Assembly: GCA_049718665.1 (NCBI GenBank)
Contig: JBNARO010000012.1
Location: forward strand, 1 to 52,416
Source: NZ13-RE01 sp049718665
GTDB lineage: Bacteria > Dictyoglomota > Dictyoglomia > Dictyoglomales > Dictyoglomaceae
Direction of reading: 5' to 3'
Length of the DNA stretch: 52,416 nucleotides
Under the pieces are notes generated by a model that did no database searches, was not told the origin of the DNA, and worked only from the letters and a program-made list of their open reading frames with translations. This document shows, piece by piece, positions 1 through 8,652 of this stretch. Position numbers and translations under genes: made by a program. Every line of letters begins with the position of its first letter. The stretch's first letter is position 1.

Positions 1-1
1 C

Positions 2-37
2 CTAAATGAGCTGGAGAGGTTGGCTATTTGTAGGTGA
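2..37 (+). CDS. possible 3' end of an upstream CDS (partial)
   Basis: Of the three forward frames only this one stays open from the window edge until a TGA at 35-37, three bases before the ATG of the next gene. The eleven residues are too few to identify a family. It could equally be an intergenic accident. Confidence 0.25.
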   Translation, partial: LNELERLAICR

Positions 38-40
38 ATA

Positions 41-2377
41 ATGTTAAGTAATAAATTTCTTTTTATAGGAATATTATTAATCTCTGCAAGTCAGCTTTAT
101 CTTTCTCTTTTTCTTACAAGGTTTTTTTCTATATCGCAGGGATATCATTGGGCATTTTTGGTAATTGGGCTTGCTCTTTTAGGAAGCGGTGCCAGCGGAA
201 CTTTTTTATCTCTTCAAAGAGATTCCAATAAAGAAAAAGGGATAAGAAGATTAAGAGTTTCTTCATTACTTTTTTCTATAAGTATTCTTTCTTCTTATTT
301 TATTAATAATACTTTTACCTTTGATCCCTATCTTCTTCCTTGGCATTTTGAACAAATTCTTTTATGGATTATAAATTTTCTTTCTCTTCTTGTCCCTTTC
401 TTTTTTGTAGGACTTTCTATAGTCTCCTCCCTCTCTATTTTTCCTGAAATTTCAGGAAAACTTTATGGTTTTACTTTCTTAGGTGGTGGATTGGGAATAA
501 TCTTATTAAATTTAGTCCTCTCAAAGGTTAATGAATTTTTAAGTCTTATATTTTTGATTATTCTTTCTCTTTTAGGATTTATTTTTTTATCTTGGGATAA
601 AAAGTTCTCAAGATTTCTTGGAATAAGTTTAATTGTCTTCTTTCTTATACTCTTGCCCTTTTGGGAAATCCCCATAAAGTTTTCTCCATATAAGGATTTG
701 GAACAAGTTAAGAGGTATCCTCAAACTAAAATATTAGAAACAAAAAGGAATGCTTTTTCTCGAATTGATATAATTGAAAGCCCTACCATAAGATATGCTC
801 CAGGATTAAGTTATAAATTTATGGGGAAAATTCCTTACAATTTAGGATTTACTATAGATGGTGAGAATATTAAGGGGATAATAAAAGAAGATGAATTTAC
901 AGATTATCTACCTCAAGCAGGAAGCTTTATTTTATTTACTTATCCGAAAGTTTTGATTATTGAGCCTGGAGGAGGCTTAGATATAGTCTTATCAAAGGAA
1001 AAGAATGCAAGAGAAATTATAGGAGTTACTGATAACCCTTTTATATATGGGATTCTTAAGAAAAATTTCTTAGATATAAATAATGTTAAGATAATTTGCG
1101 AAAGTCCAAGAGTATTTCTAAAAAGAACTGGAGAGAAATTTGATTTGATTTTATTTTCCCTTCAAGAGTCCTTTCATGTGATAACAGCAGGAGCCTATTC
1201 TTTAAATGAAAATTACCTATATACAAAAGACTCCATAAAATCTTCTTTTTCGCTTCTCTCTCCTTCTGGAATATTATGCTTTACAAGATGGCTTCAAAGA
1301 CCTCCTACAGAGGAACTTCGTTTATTTATTACGATATATTATGCCTTAAAAGATTTAGGAATAAAGGATATAGAAAAACATATATTAGCATATAGAAGCT
1401 TAAATACTATGACTTTTCTTGTCAAAAAGATTCCTTTTACTTATGAGGAAATTAAAAAAATCAGAAGATTTCTTGAAGACAAAGCCTTTGATTTAGTTTA
1501 TTATTTTGATATAAAAGAAGACGAAATAAATCAATTTAGTATTTTACCTGAAGAGATTTATTATAAAAATATTAAAGAATTTTTGGAAGAAAAAGGAGAT
1601 TTTATTAAAAATTATCCTTTCAAGGTAGATGCTCCTACTGACAATAAACCTTTTTTCTTCCATTTCTTTAAAACCTCTCAAATTCCTAAAATTTTGGAAA
1701 ACTGGGGAAAAACCTGGCAACCTTTTGGAGGAGCAGGCTTTCTTATTGTTTGGTTTATTCTTTTCTTTGCTATAATTCTCTCCTTTATTTTAATCCTTCT
1801 TCCTTTAATATGGAGAAGGATATCTTTCCCTAAGGAAAAGAAAATATTTAAAATTTTCCTCTATTTTACTTTTATTGGGCTTTCTTATCTTTTTGTAGAG
1901 ATCCCATTAATGCAAAAATTTATTCTTTATTTAGGTCAGCCTATATATTCCTTTTCTGTTATTCTTTTCTCTTTACTTTTCTTCTCTGGTTTTGGAAGTA
2001 TTCTTTCAAAGAAACTAATGAAGTATTTCCCTTATACTCTCTTTCTCTTAGGAATTTTAATAATTCTTTCTCCATGTATTTTATCCATTATTATGGAAAA
2101 TACTCTTTCCTTTAATTTCTTTATAAGAATTTTAATTAGTATTTTATTTGTGGGATTTTTAGGATTTCTTATGGGAATTCCCTTTCCTACAGGTTTAGAA
2201 ATTTCGAAAAAATATTCTTCTGATATTATTCCTTGGGTTTATGCTATAAATGGATTCTCTTCTGTGATTAGCTCTTTCTCTTCTTCGTTAATTTCCATAT
2301 CTTTTGGCTTTTCCTTTGTTATAATTTTAGCAGGCATTCTTTATATTCTTTCTGGTCTCTTACTTTCTTCTCACTAA
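41..2377 (+). CDS. membrane-embedded spermidine-synthase-like protein
   Basis: A 778-residue integral membrane protein in three parts. An N-terminal block of hydrophobic helices covers about residues 5-210, a soluble Rossmann-like methyltransferase/spermidine-synthase fold covers about 230-560, and a second helix block runs from about 570 to the end. The soluble part carries a glycine-rich nucleotide-binding turn (VLIIEPGGGLD) and a later YLYTKDS stretch, as in polyamine-synthase-like proteins. Such TM-flanked homologues are common in bacteria and generally uncharacterised, so polyamine synthesis is not assured. The ATG at 41 follows a TAGGTGA ribosome site. Its end overlaps the convergent methyltransferase gene by 18 bp. 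Family assignment is good, substrate unknown. Confidence 0.8.
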   Translation: MLSNKFLFIGILLISASQLYLSLFLTRFFSISQGYHWAFLVIGLALLGSGASGTFLSLQRDSNKEKGIRRLRVSSLLFSISILSSYFINNTFTFDPYLLPWHFEQILLWIINFLSLLVPFFFVGLSIVSSLSIFPEISGKLYGFTFLGGGLGIILLNLVLSKVNEFLSLIFLIILSLLGFIFLSWDKKFSRFLGISLIVFFLILLPFWEIPIKFSPYKDLEQVKRYPQTKILETKRNAFSRIDIIESPTIRYAPGLSYKFMGKIPYNLGFTIDGENIKGIIKEDEFTDYLPQAGSFILFTYPKVLIIEPGGGLDIVLSKEKNAREIIGVTDNPFIYGILKKNFLDINNVKIICESPRVFLKRTGEKFDLILFSLQESFHVITAGAYSLNENYLYTKDSIKSSFSLLSPSGILCFTRWLQRPPTEELRLFITIYYALKDLGIKDIEKHILAYRSLNTMTFLVKKIPFTYEEIKKIRRFLEDKAFDLVYYFDIKEDEINQFSILPEEIYYKNIKEFLEEKGDFIKNYPFKVDAPTDNKPFFFHFFKTSQIPKILENWGKTWQPFGGAGFLIVWFILFFAIILSFILILLPLIWRRISFPKEKKIFKIFLYFTFIGLSYLFVEIPLMQKFILYLGQPIYSFSVILFSLLFFSGFGSILSKKLMKYFPYTLFLLGILIILSPCILSIIMENTLSFNFFIRILISILFVGFLGFLMGIPFPTGLEISKKYSSDIIPWVYAINGFSSVISSFSSSLISISFGFSFVIILAGILYILSGLLLSSH

Positions 2378-3064
2378 GGGAACAAAAATTACTCCTCCTA
2401 AATCAGTGAATTTTAATTTTCCATCCTTTTTCTCTATAAGCCACAGAGTTTGGTACATTCCAGGAGGTCCCACAGGGATAACCATTCTTCCTCCCTCTTT
2501 CAATTGTTTTATCAATGGAGGAGGAACATGATCAGGAGCACAAGTTACAATTATAGCATCATAAGGAGCATATTCCTCCCATCCATTGTATCCATCATCC
2601 CATTTTACCTTTACATAAGTATATCCAAGAGATCTTAATCTTTCTCTTGCCTTGTCTGCAAGATCTTTTATGATTTCCACTGTATATACTTTCTTTGTTA
2701 TCTCTGCTAATATTGCAGCCTGATATCCAGATCCTGTTCCGATCTCTAAGACTTTCTCGTTTTCCTTTAGCTTTAAAGCGGAAGTCATCAATGCCACTAT
2801 ATATGGTTGAGATATGGTTTGACCATATCCTATAGGTAGAGGATGATCTGCATAAGCAGATTCCCACAAACTTTTATCTACAAAAAGATGTCTTGGAACT
2901 TTTAACATTGCCTTTAAAACTTTTTCATCTTTTACTCCTCTTGACTTTATAAGTTCTACCATCTCTTCTCTTGCTTTCTTTAGTTCCTCCTCTGTGATGG
3001 AAAAAATAGGAGATAAGAAAACAAGGAAAATAAGAATTAAAATAAGAAAAGTTTTTATTTTCAT
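2360..3064 (-). CDS. pcm: protein-L-isoaspartate O-methyltransferase, exported form
   Basis: A 234-residue PIMT that would transfer a methyl group from S-adenosylmethionine to isoaspartyl residues to start their repair. The family block VPRHLFV is followed by the acceptor-side motif LPIGYGQTISQP and the SAM-binding motif VLEIGTGSGYQAAIL, then the VPVG-type end motif. Unusually, the first 22 residues form a clear signal peptide: Lys-Ile-Lys, a long Leu/Ile core and a Ser-Ile-Phe-Ser cleavage region, so the enzyme probably acts outside the cytoplasm. The remainder has normal family length. It is convergent with the spermidine-synthase-like gene. Function is confident; export is inferred from sequence. 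Confidence 0.92.
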   Translation of the reverse strand: MKIKTFLILILIFLVFLSPIFSITEEELKKAREEMVELIKSRGVKDEKVLKAMLKVPRHLFVDKSLWESAYADHPLPIGYGQTISQPYIVALMTSALKLKENEKVLEIGTGSGYQAAILAEITKKVYTVEIIKDLADKARERLRSLGYTYVKVKWDDGYNGWEEYAPYDAIIVTCAPDHVPPPLIKQLKEGGRMVIPVGPPGMYQTLWLIEKKDGKLKFTDLGGVIFVPLVRRK

Positions 3065-3094
3065 TTGAGGTCACCACCAAATGTCAAAAATGAT

Positions 3095-3127
3095 AAAAGG
3101 GAGGAAGTTAAATACTTCCTCCCTTTT
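3095..3127 (-). terminator. Rho-independent terminator of the PTS operon
   Basis: A perfect 14-bp inverted repeat (arms 3095-3108 and 3114-3127, 5-nt loop) lies immediately after the stop of the IIC gene. The outer arm ends in four T on the minus-strand transcript, followed by ATCATTTTT. It separates the PTS operon from pcm. Confidence 0.8.
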
Positions 3128-3130
3128 ATA

Positions 3131-4417
3131 TTATAATCTTCCTAAAATTTTTGCTACTAACGCTATGAGTAATGGCAAAAGTACATAATCACTATCTGAT
3201 GCCCAGCTAAAGAAATCACCAATAGCAAAACCAATTATGGGCCACATAAGAGCTTGTCCTACTCCCATAAGAACCCCTGCAACAATTCCACCTAATATTG
3301 CTCCAGGAATTCCCCAATATTTATTTCCATACACACCCGCAGTAGCTCCATGGAACCAAGCAGACATGGTAGGAGCAAATATGAAATATTGATATTTAAA
3401 GCCTGCAAAGATAAGAGACGTAAGAACCATAGCAAACATTCCAATTAATCCACCATATGCCATAGAAACTTGTCCATAAGGGAAGAAAAGAGGACAATCC
3501 AATGCAGGGGTAGCTCCTGGGACAATTTTTTCTGCAATACCTTTAAAAGCAGGTATCAATTCTGCAATAATCATTCTTACCCCTACCATTAAAATGGAAA
3601 AACCTGCTGCAAAGTTAAGCGCCTGAAGAATGATCCATAATATTGGATGCTTTCCTGCTTTTGTTGCTACATCTACCACATAACTATAATTAGCAATAGC
3701 CATAATAACATAAATTATGATAAATGTTGCTGCCATAAGGAGCATTGGCTCTCTTAACCACTCTAAAGCTTTTGGGAATGTTAATTCTTCCATACTTTTT
3801 GCCTTTTTCTTTCCATTAGAAGAAAAGGTTCGTGTAAGAAGAGAAGTAACTAAAACAGGCAGAGAAGAGGAATGTCCCAGTACAAAACCACTATTTTCAT
3901 TCACAAAAAGGTCGAACTTATGAGTATACCAAGGTTGTAATGTTTGATATAGTCCCACAAAGATACTGGATACAATTACTAAGCTTGCTCCATCTAACTT
4001 TAGCATATATTTAAAAGCTGTAACAAATATTACTGCATTCCAAAAGATTAAATGTCCTGTTAAATAGATATATTTTAAAGGTGTTATTCTTGCAAGGAGA
4101 ACGTTAATAAGAAAGGCAAAGAGCATTACTAAACCAATTTGAGTTCCAAGTTCAGTAATTATTTTATTTGTTCCAATTTCAATTTTTAATGGAGGGAGTC
4201 CTAAGGCTTTCCCTGCTAAATCTCCTAAAGGAATCAAGGATTGAACCATTAAATTTACACCAGCCAAAAGAATAAGAAGACCTATAGCAGTTTTTAAAGT
4301 TCCTGAAATGGTTCTTTCTATCCTTTCCCTAAGGAATAGAAAACCTAATAAAGCAATCAAACCTAAGAAAAGGGAAGGTTCCTGCATCAATTTTTGAATA
4401 AACTCAAGAATACTCAT
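3131..4417 (-). CDS. PTS IIC component, SgaT/UlaA (ascorbate-type) family
   Basis: A 428-residue polytopic membrane protein with about ten or more hydrophobic segments, Gly/Ala-rich helices and the family-style N-terminus LGLIALLGFLFLRE followed by GTLKTAIGLLILLAG. It forms the translocation channel of an ascorbate-family (L-Asc) permease, moving substrate inward as IIB phosphorylates it. It is the last gene of an operon that also encodes IIA, IIB, enzyme I and HPr. The start has an AAGGGGG ribosome site. The real substrate may be ascorbate or another lactone or sugar acid. Family call is firm; substrate is inferred only. Confidence 0.85.
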   Translation of the reverse strand: MSILEFIQKLMQEPSLFLGLIALLGFLFLRERIERTISGTLKTAIGLLILLAGVNLMVQSLIPLGDLAGKALGLPPLKIEIGTNKIITELGTQIGLVMLFAFLINVLLARITPLKYIYLTGHLIFWNAVIFVTAFKYMLKLDGASLVIVSSIFVGLYQTLQPWYTHKFDLFVNENSGFVLGHSSSLPVLVTSLLTRTFSSNGKKKAKSMEELTFPKALEWLREPMLLMAATFIIIYVIMAIANYSYVVDVATKAGKHPILWIILQALNFAAGFSILMVGVRMIIAELIPAFKGIAEKIVPGATPALDCPLFFPYGQVSMAYGGLIGMFAMVLTSLIFAGFKYQYFIFAPTMSAWFHGATAGVYGNKYWGIPGAILGGIVAGVLMGVGQALMWPIIGFAIGDFFSWASDSDYVLLPLLIALVAKILGRL

Positions 4418-4432
4418 TTTTAAACCCCCTTA

Positions 4433-4903
4433 TTAAGCTTTAATTTTTAAAATGCCCTCCAGATAATTTTTTACTTCCTCTTTGCTTTTGAGGTTTACAA
4501 AAGATTTTGTTATATTTTCAGAATCTTGAAGAATTTCTGCTAATTCTTGTAGAAATTTTAAATGGGATTCTTTATCTGGAGTGGCAAAGGAAATTACAAG
4601 ATAAACAGGATCATTATGGGATCCAAAATTTATCCCCTCTTTAATTATCAAGAAAGATATTCCAAAGGATTTTGCTCCATCCTCTGGACGAGCATGAGGT
4701 ATGGCAATTCCAGGGGCAATTGCAATATAAGGTCCTAATTCTTTGCATACTTCAATCATTTTATCAATATACTTTGAATCTATGATATTATCTTTTTCTA
4801 AAAGTTTTCCCCCAATTTTTACCGCTTCTTCCCAAGAGTTAACCTTTTGTACTATTTCTATTCTTTCTCCTAAGGCTTCTAAAAGATTTAACACTTTACT
4901 CAC
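4433..4903 (-). CDS. PTS IIA component (mannitol/fructose/ascorbate IIA fold)
   Basis: A 156-residue cytoplasmic IIA protein that accepts phosphate from HPr and passes it to IIB. The active-site histidine is His70 in the motif GIAIPHARPEDG, typical of the EIIA type 2 domain, and the length is normal for a free-standing UlaC-like protein. Its start overlaps the IIB stop by 8 bp, showing translational coupling, and the IIC gene follows 15 bp later. Confidence 0.88.
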   Translation of the reverse strand: MSKVLNLLEALGERIEIVQKVNSWEEAVKIGGKLLEKDNIIDSKYIDKMIEVCKELGPYIAIAPGIAIPHARPEDGAKSFGISFLIIKEGINFGSHNDPVYLVISFATPDKESHLKFLQELAEILQDSENITKSFVNLKSKEEVKNYLEGILKIKA

Positions 4904-5201
4904 CTCTTATTTTTTTCACCGCTTCTAAAAGTTTTTCTGAAATTTCAGTCTTATTTCCATAGTTATTTACTGATACAATTTCTTTTGCTTTAGCTCTTTT
5001 CCTAAAGTTTTCAGCAAGATCAGGTCCTGTAACAATAATATCTGCATCTATGGTAGGGGCTATGCTAGCATCTGCAGTCTCTACTATAGCAGATATTCCC
5101 GCTTTCTTTAGAATTTCTTCTATAGTCATTTTAAGATAAAGTGCAGTACCAGTGCCTAATCCACATGCTGCGATTATTTTAAGAGGAGAATTAGTTACCA
5201 A
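4896..5201 (-). CDS. PTS IIB component (lactose/cellobiose-ascorbate IIB fold)
   Basis: A 101-residue IIB protein with the phosphocysteine loop at Cys13 in IIAACGLGTGTAL, followed by an alternating beta/alpha pattern. It takes phosphate from IIA and gives it to the incoming substrate at IIC. The start is a TTG at 5201, supported by a strong GGAGGTGAGAAA ribosome site just upstream and by the lack of any usable ATG before the active-site loop. It overlaps the IIA gene. Confidence 0.88.
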   Translation of the reverse strand: MVTNSPLKIIAACGLGTGTALYLKMTIEEILKKAGISAIVETADASIAPTIDADIIVTGPDLAENFRKRAKAKEIVSVNNYGNKTEISEKLLEAVKKIRGE

Positions 5202-5215
5202 TTTCTCACCTCCTC

Positions 5216-5932
5216 CTATAAAATATTTTCTTCCTTCAAAGTAGAAAGAATTTCTTCCACTATAATCTCCAAATATCTTTCTCCCTTTTCTTTTGATGCA
5301 ACTTTGGGATTTCCAAAAATTCCAGACTTACTTAAAGTTCCTAAGGAGAGGGCAGATCTTCCGTAAGATTTAGGTTTCGTAGGATATTCTATTTCTGCCT
5401 TTGAAAGATCCACTAAGTCAGGTTTGATGGCTAACATTATAGATGTTTCAATTTCTTCTGCATGAACATCATTATACCATCTTTGAGAATCTTGAGGAAA
5501 TTTTTCAATTCCAGGATAAGAGAAATAATATATCCGGAGAGAAATTTCATCATATAAATCTCTTATAGCATATTTTAATGCAGAATTATTTGCTAAATGA
5601 CCATTAATAATAATTAATGCTTTTGGTTCATGCCTGTAGATAGATCTCGCAATATCTTTAATAAGTTCTTCCAATGTTTTTTCTCTTATAGTTATAGTTC
5701 CTGGAAAATCTCTCCATACCCAGGAGTAAGATATGGGAATAGTAGGAAGTATTATAGAATTTTCTATCTTTATTGCCACTCTTTTAGCAATTTCTTCTGC
5801 TATAAAAGTATCTACTCCTAAGGGTAAGTGAGGTCCATGTTGTTCTAAAGAACCTAAGGGTAATATAAGAAGAGACTCTTTAATAATCTTTTCTGCTTCT
5901 TTCCATGAGATTTCTAAAGCATATTTTTTCAT
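5216..5932 (-). CDS. creatininase-family metal-dependent amidohydrolase
   Basis: A 238-residue member of the creatinine amidohydrolase family. The metal-binding block LPLGSLEQHGPHLPLGVDT near residue 30 supplies the Glu, His and Asp ligands, NGHLANN matches the usual NGHGGN block, and DVHAEEIETSIML matches the HAGEXETS block. Known members hydrolyse cyclic or linear amides (creatinine, a formamidopyrimidine) or act in peptide maturation. Placement between the phosphotriesterase-like gene and IIB suggests it processes the imported compound or its first breakdown product. The exact reaction cannot be read from sequence. Confidence 0.85.
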   Translation of the reverse strand: MKKYALEISWKEAEKIIKESLLILPLGSLEQHGPHLPLGVDTFIAEEIAKRVAIKIENSIILPTIPISYSWVWRDFPGTITIREKTLEELIKDIARSIYRHEPKALIIINGHLANNSALKYAIRDLYDEISLRIYYFSYPGIEKFPQDSQRWYNDVHAEEIETSIMLAIKPDLVDLSKAEIEYPTKPKSYGRSALSLGTLSKSGIFGNPKVASKEKGERYLEIIVEEILSTLKEENIL

Positions 5933-5946
5933 AATCCCTTCTCCCT

Positions 5947-6885
5947 TTAATAAGGATTAGTAAAGGAAAGAAAATAAGAAGGATTCTTTACAAATATTAT
6001 ATTTATTTCTTCCTCTGTAAAACCTTCTTCTAACATTCGGGGGACAAATTTTTTAATTATAAATTCCAAGCCAGGACCTCCGCCATAAGCTTTAAAGTAA
6101 GATTTTCTTGCCATGTCCCCTGAAATAAGTAATTTATTTATATAACCTTTGTCACATATTCTTTTTATAAGCTCTATTCTTAAAGAATCAGGATGATATT
6201 TTATTTTTCCTATGGAATCAAATTGTACAAAAGCACCTCTTTCCAAAATTTTCAGATGATACCACAAGTCAGGATTTCTATCAGAATGTCCAATAGCTAT
6301 ACATTCTAAATTAACTCCCATTTTTTCTAAGATATTAAGTTGTTCCAACCCCATAGTACCTATCTCAGTATGAAGCCAAATAGGAGCTCCAGTTTCTCTA
6401 TGAGCTTTTGCGACAGCCTTCAATACTTTTTCCTCCTGAGAAGTTATCCTATTATAGGAGGTTCCTGCCTTTAATAATCCAGGCTTAACTCCTAAATTTT
6501 CTACCCCATCTTTAATTTCTTTTATTAATTTTTCTGCAATCTCTTCGTAACTTAAGTCGTTAACCCAAGTTGGGAAATAACTCCCCTTGTTAAATCCTGT
6601 AGTAAAGATTATGTTTACAGGGGTCTTTTCTGAAATTCTTTTTAGAGCATGAACATTCCTCCCATAATCTATAGGGGAAGCCTCTACAATACTTCTTCCT
6701 CCTGCCTGGTAAAAAAGATTTAACTCTTCTATAGCTTTATTCTCATCGTCAAGAACTAAATCAGGATCCTTTTCTGCCATCCATAAAGGAGGAGAGCATA
6801 TTAAATGTTCGTGAGATAAAGTGAATCCCAAATCGTTAACTGATAGCGTTCCTTTTATAGATTGAATAAAATTTTTCTTCCCCAT
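5947..6885 (-). CDS. phosphotriesterase-family hydrolase, likely lactonase
   Basis: A 312-residue TIM-barrel metallohydrolase of the PTE family. The binuclear metal site looks complete: HxH in GFTLSHEHLIC near residue 25, a candidate bridging lysine in GLLKAGTS, histidines in APIWLHTEIG and IAIGHSDRN, and the aspartate in LLISGDMARKS. Natural activities in this family are mostly lactone hydrolysis. In the ascorbate PTS pathway the imported 6-phosphate is a lactone opened by UlaG, which is absent here, so this enzyme may take that role. That step is inference. The gene sits 102 bp downstream of enzyme I and 14 bp before the creatininase-like gene. Confidence 0.85.
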   Translation of the reverse strand: MGKKNFIQSIKGTLSVNDLGFTLSHEHLICSPPLWMAEKDPDLVLDDENKAIEELNLFYQAGGRSIVEASPIDYGRNVHALKRISEKTPVNIIFTTGFNKGSYFPTWVNDLSYEEIAEKLIKEIKDGVENLGVKPGLLKAGTSYNRITSQEEKVLKAVAKAHRETGAPIWLHTEIGTMGLEQLNILEKMGVNLECIAIGHSDRNPDLWYHLKILERGAFVQFDSIGKIKYHPDSLRIELIKRICDKGYINKLLISGDMARKSYFKAYGGGPGLEFIIKKFVPRMLEEGFTEEEINIIFVKNPSYFLSFTNPY

Positions 6886-6987
6886 TTTAGGCTCCTTTCA
6901 TGTTATTATAATTAAAAGAAAACTTTTTAATCTTCAATCAAGTAAAACTAATATTAGATAGGGAATATCTTTCCAAAACTTTACTAT

Positions 6988-8652
6988 TTATAACTCCTCC
7001 AAAATCCTTTGATAATTCTTTTCTAAGATTTCTGCTAACTCTTCCTCTCCCAAAGAATCAAAGGAAATATCAATTTTAGGAACTCTTGAACTTAAAAATT
7101 TAAGCAGAGGAACCTTTAAAGGAGCGGTACTTATTTCGTCTATATCTAATGAATAAAGAAGGAAAAAAGCTTTTAAATCTCCTCCTAATTCTCCGCAAAT
7201 ACCTATCCATTTTCCAAATTTATGAGCAGAATCAATAGCATCTTTTATCAATTTCCAAAAGGAAGGATGGTATGGTCTATAAAGATAAGAAACCCTTTCA
7301 TTAGTTCTATCTACTGCAAAGGTATATTGAAAAAGATCATTAGTTCCAAGACTGAAAAAGTCCACTAAAGGAGCTAATTTTTTCATATTTAAAATAGAGA
7401 TAGGAGTTTCTATCATTATTCCTACTGGGGGAATTTTATATTCTTTCCCTTCTCTTTCCAATTCTTTTACCACTTCCTCGATAATTTTTTTGGCTTCTAT
7501 TACTTCCTCTTCAAGGTCTATCATAGGAAACATTACATGAATATTGTTTTTATAGCTTGCTCTTAATATTGCTTTCAGTTGAATTTTGAAAAGTTCTTTT
7601 TCATGCAGAGACCACCTTATTCCCCGAAGTCCTAAAAATGGATTTTCTTCTTTTTCAAATTGAATATAGGGAAGATATTTATCACCACCAATATCCAAGG
7701 TTCTTATAATGACTGGATATTCTGGGAATAAATCTCCTACTTTTTTGTAAACTTCATATTGTTCTTCTTCTGAGGGAGGATTATCTCTTTCTAAAAACAA
7801 AAATTCTGTTCTAAAAAGTCCAATTCCCATGGCACCTTGTTCTAAGGCTAAATATGCATCTTCTAAGTTTCCAATATTTCCTGCTATAATTAATCTTTCA
7901 CCATTTTCTTTTTTAGGAATATAATTCTTAAAAATTTTCGCTTCTTTTTGAATTTTCTTGAGTTGTTCATATAACTTTTGATATTTTTCAATCTCTGAAG
8001 GTGTAGGGTCTAATATTAAAATCCCTTTTTCTCCATCCAAAATTCCTAATTTCTCTTCTTTTATTTCTGAAATATCTATCCCCATAATAAAAGGTAAATT
8101 TAAATTTCTGGCAATTATAGAAAGGTGAGAAAGAATCCCTCCTCTACTACTAACAATACCCAGAAGATTTTCCTTAGGAAGATTAATTAATTGCCAAGGA
8201 GTTATTTCTTGTGAAACTAAGATAGAAGGCTCTTCCAAATTAGGATAATTCTCTCCTCTAATGATCCTTAATATTTCCTCCTTAAGAGCTTCTATATCTT
8301 GGGCTCTGGTTCGAAAATAGATATCTAAGCTTAAAAATTCTCTCTTAAATTTTTCAGTAGTTTCTTCTAAAGAGTTTTTGAGATCTAAGCCTTCTTCTAT
8401 CTTTTTATATAAATATTTCTCAAAAGATGGGTCATCTAATAATAGGAGATAAAAAGAAGCAAGCTCTCTTTCTACTTCTCTTAAATTATTTAATTTGCTC
8501 TCCAAGTCTCTTTTTAATGTTTCCTTTGCCTTATTCCATAAAAATTTTGCCTCTTTCCCTCTGTAATAAAAATCTTCCTCTTTTTTCTCCCAAACAAAGA
8601 TTTTTCCAATAGCTATCCCCGAAGAAGCAGAAATACCCTTTAATATTCTCAT
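6988..8652 (-). CDS. ptsI: PTS enzyme I (phosphoenolpyruvate-protein phosphotransferase)
   Basis: A 554-residue enzyme I, which autophosphorylates from phosphoenolpyruvate and donates to HPr. The phosphohistidine is His176 in GGILSHLSIIAR, a variant of the usual GGRTSHSAIMAR. The C-terminal PEP-binding barrel has LFRTEFLFLER, the DIGGDK loop, GIMIETP, the FFSLGTNDLFQYT block and the GICGELGG block. It overlaps the regulator gene by 4 bp (ATGA) and is slightly shorter than typical enzymes I (about 570). It is encoded inside the substrate-specific operon instead of with a general pts locus. Confidence 0.95.
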   Translation of the reverse strand: MRILKGISASSGIAIGKIFVWEKKEEDFYYRGKEAKFLWNKAKETLKRDLESKLNNLREVERELASFYLLLLDDPSFEKYLYKKIEEGLDLKNSLEETTEKFKREFLSLDIYFRTRAQDIEALKEEILRIIRGENYPNLEEPSILVSQEITPWQLINLPKENLLGIVSSRGGILSHLSIIARNLNLPFIMGIDISEIKEEKLGILDGEKGILILDPTPSEIEKYQKLYEQLKKIQKEAKIFKNYIPKKENGERLIIAGNIGNLEDAYLALEQGAMGIGLFRTEFLFLERDNPPSEEEQYEVYKKVGDLFPEYPVIIRTLDIGGDKYLPYIQFEKEENPFLGLRGIRWSLHEKELFKIQLKAILRASYKNNIHVMFPMIDLEEEVIEAKKIIEEVVKELEREGKEYKIPPVGIMIETPISILNMKKLAPLVDFFSLGTNDLFQYTFAVDRTNERVSYLYRPYHPSFWKLIKDAIDSAHKFGKWIGICGELGGDLKAFFLLYSLDIDEISTAPLKVPLLKFLSSRVPKIDISFDSLGEEELAEILEKNYQRILEEL

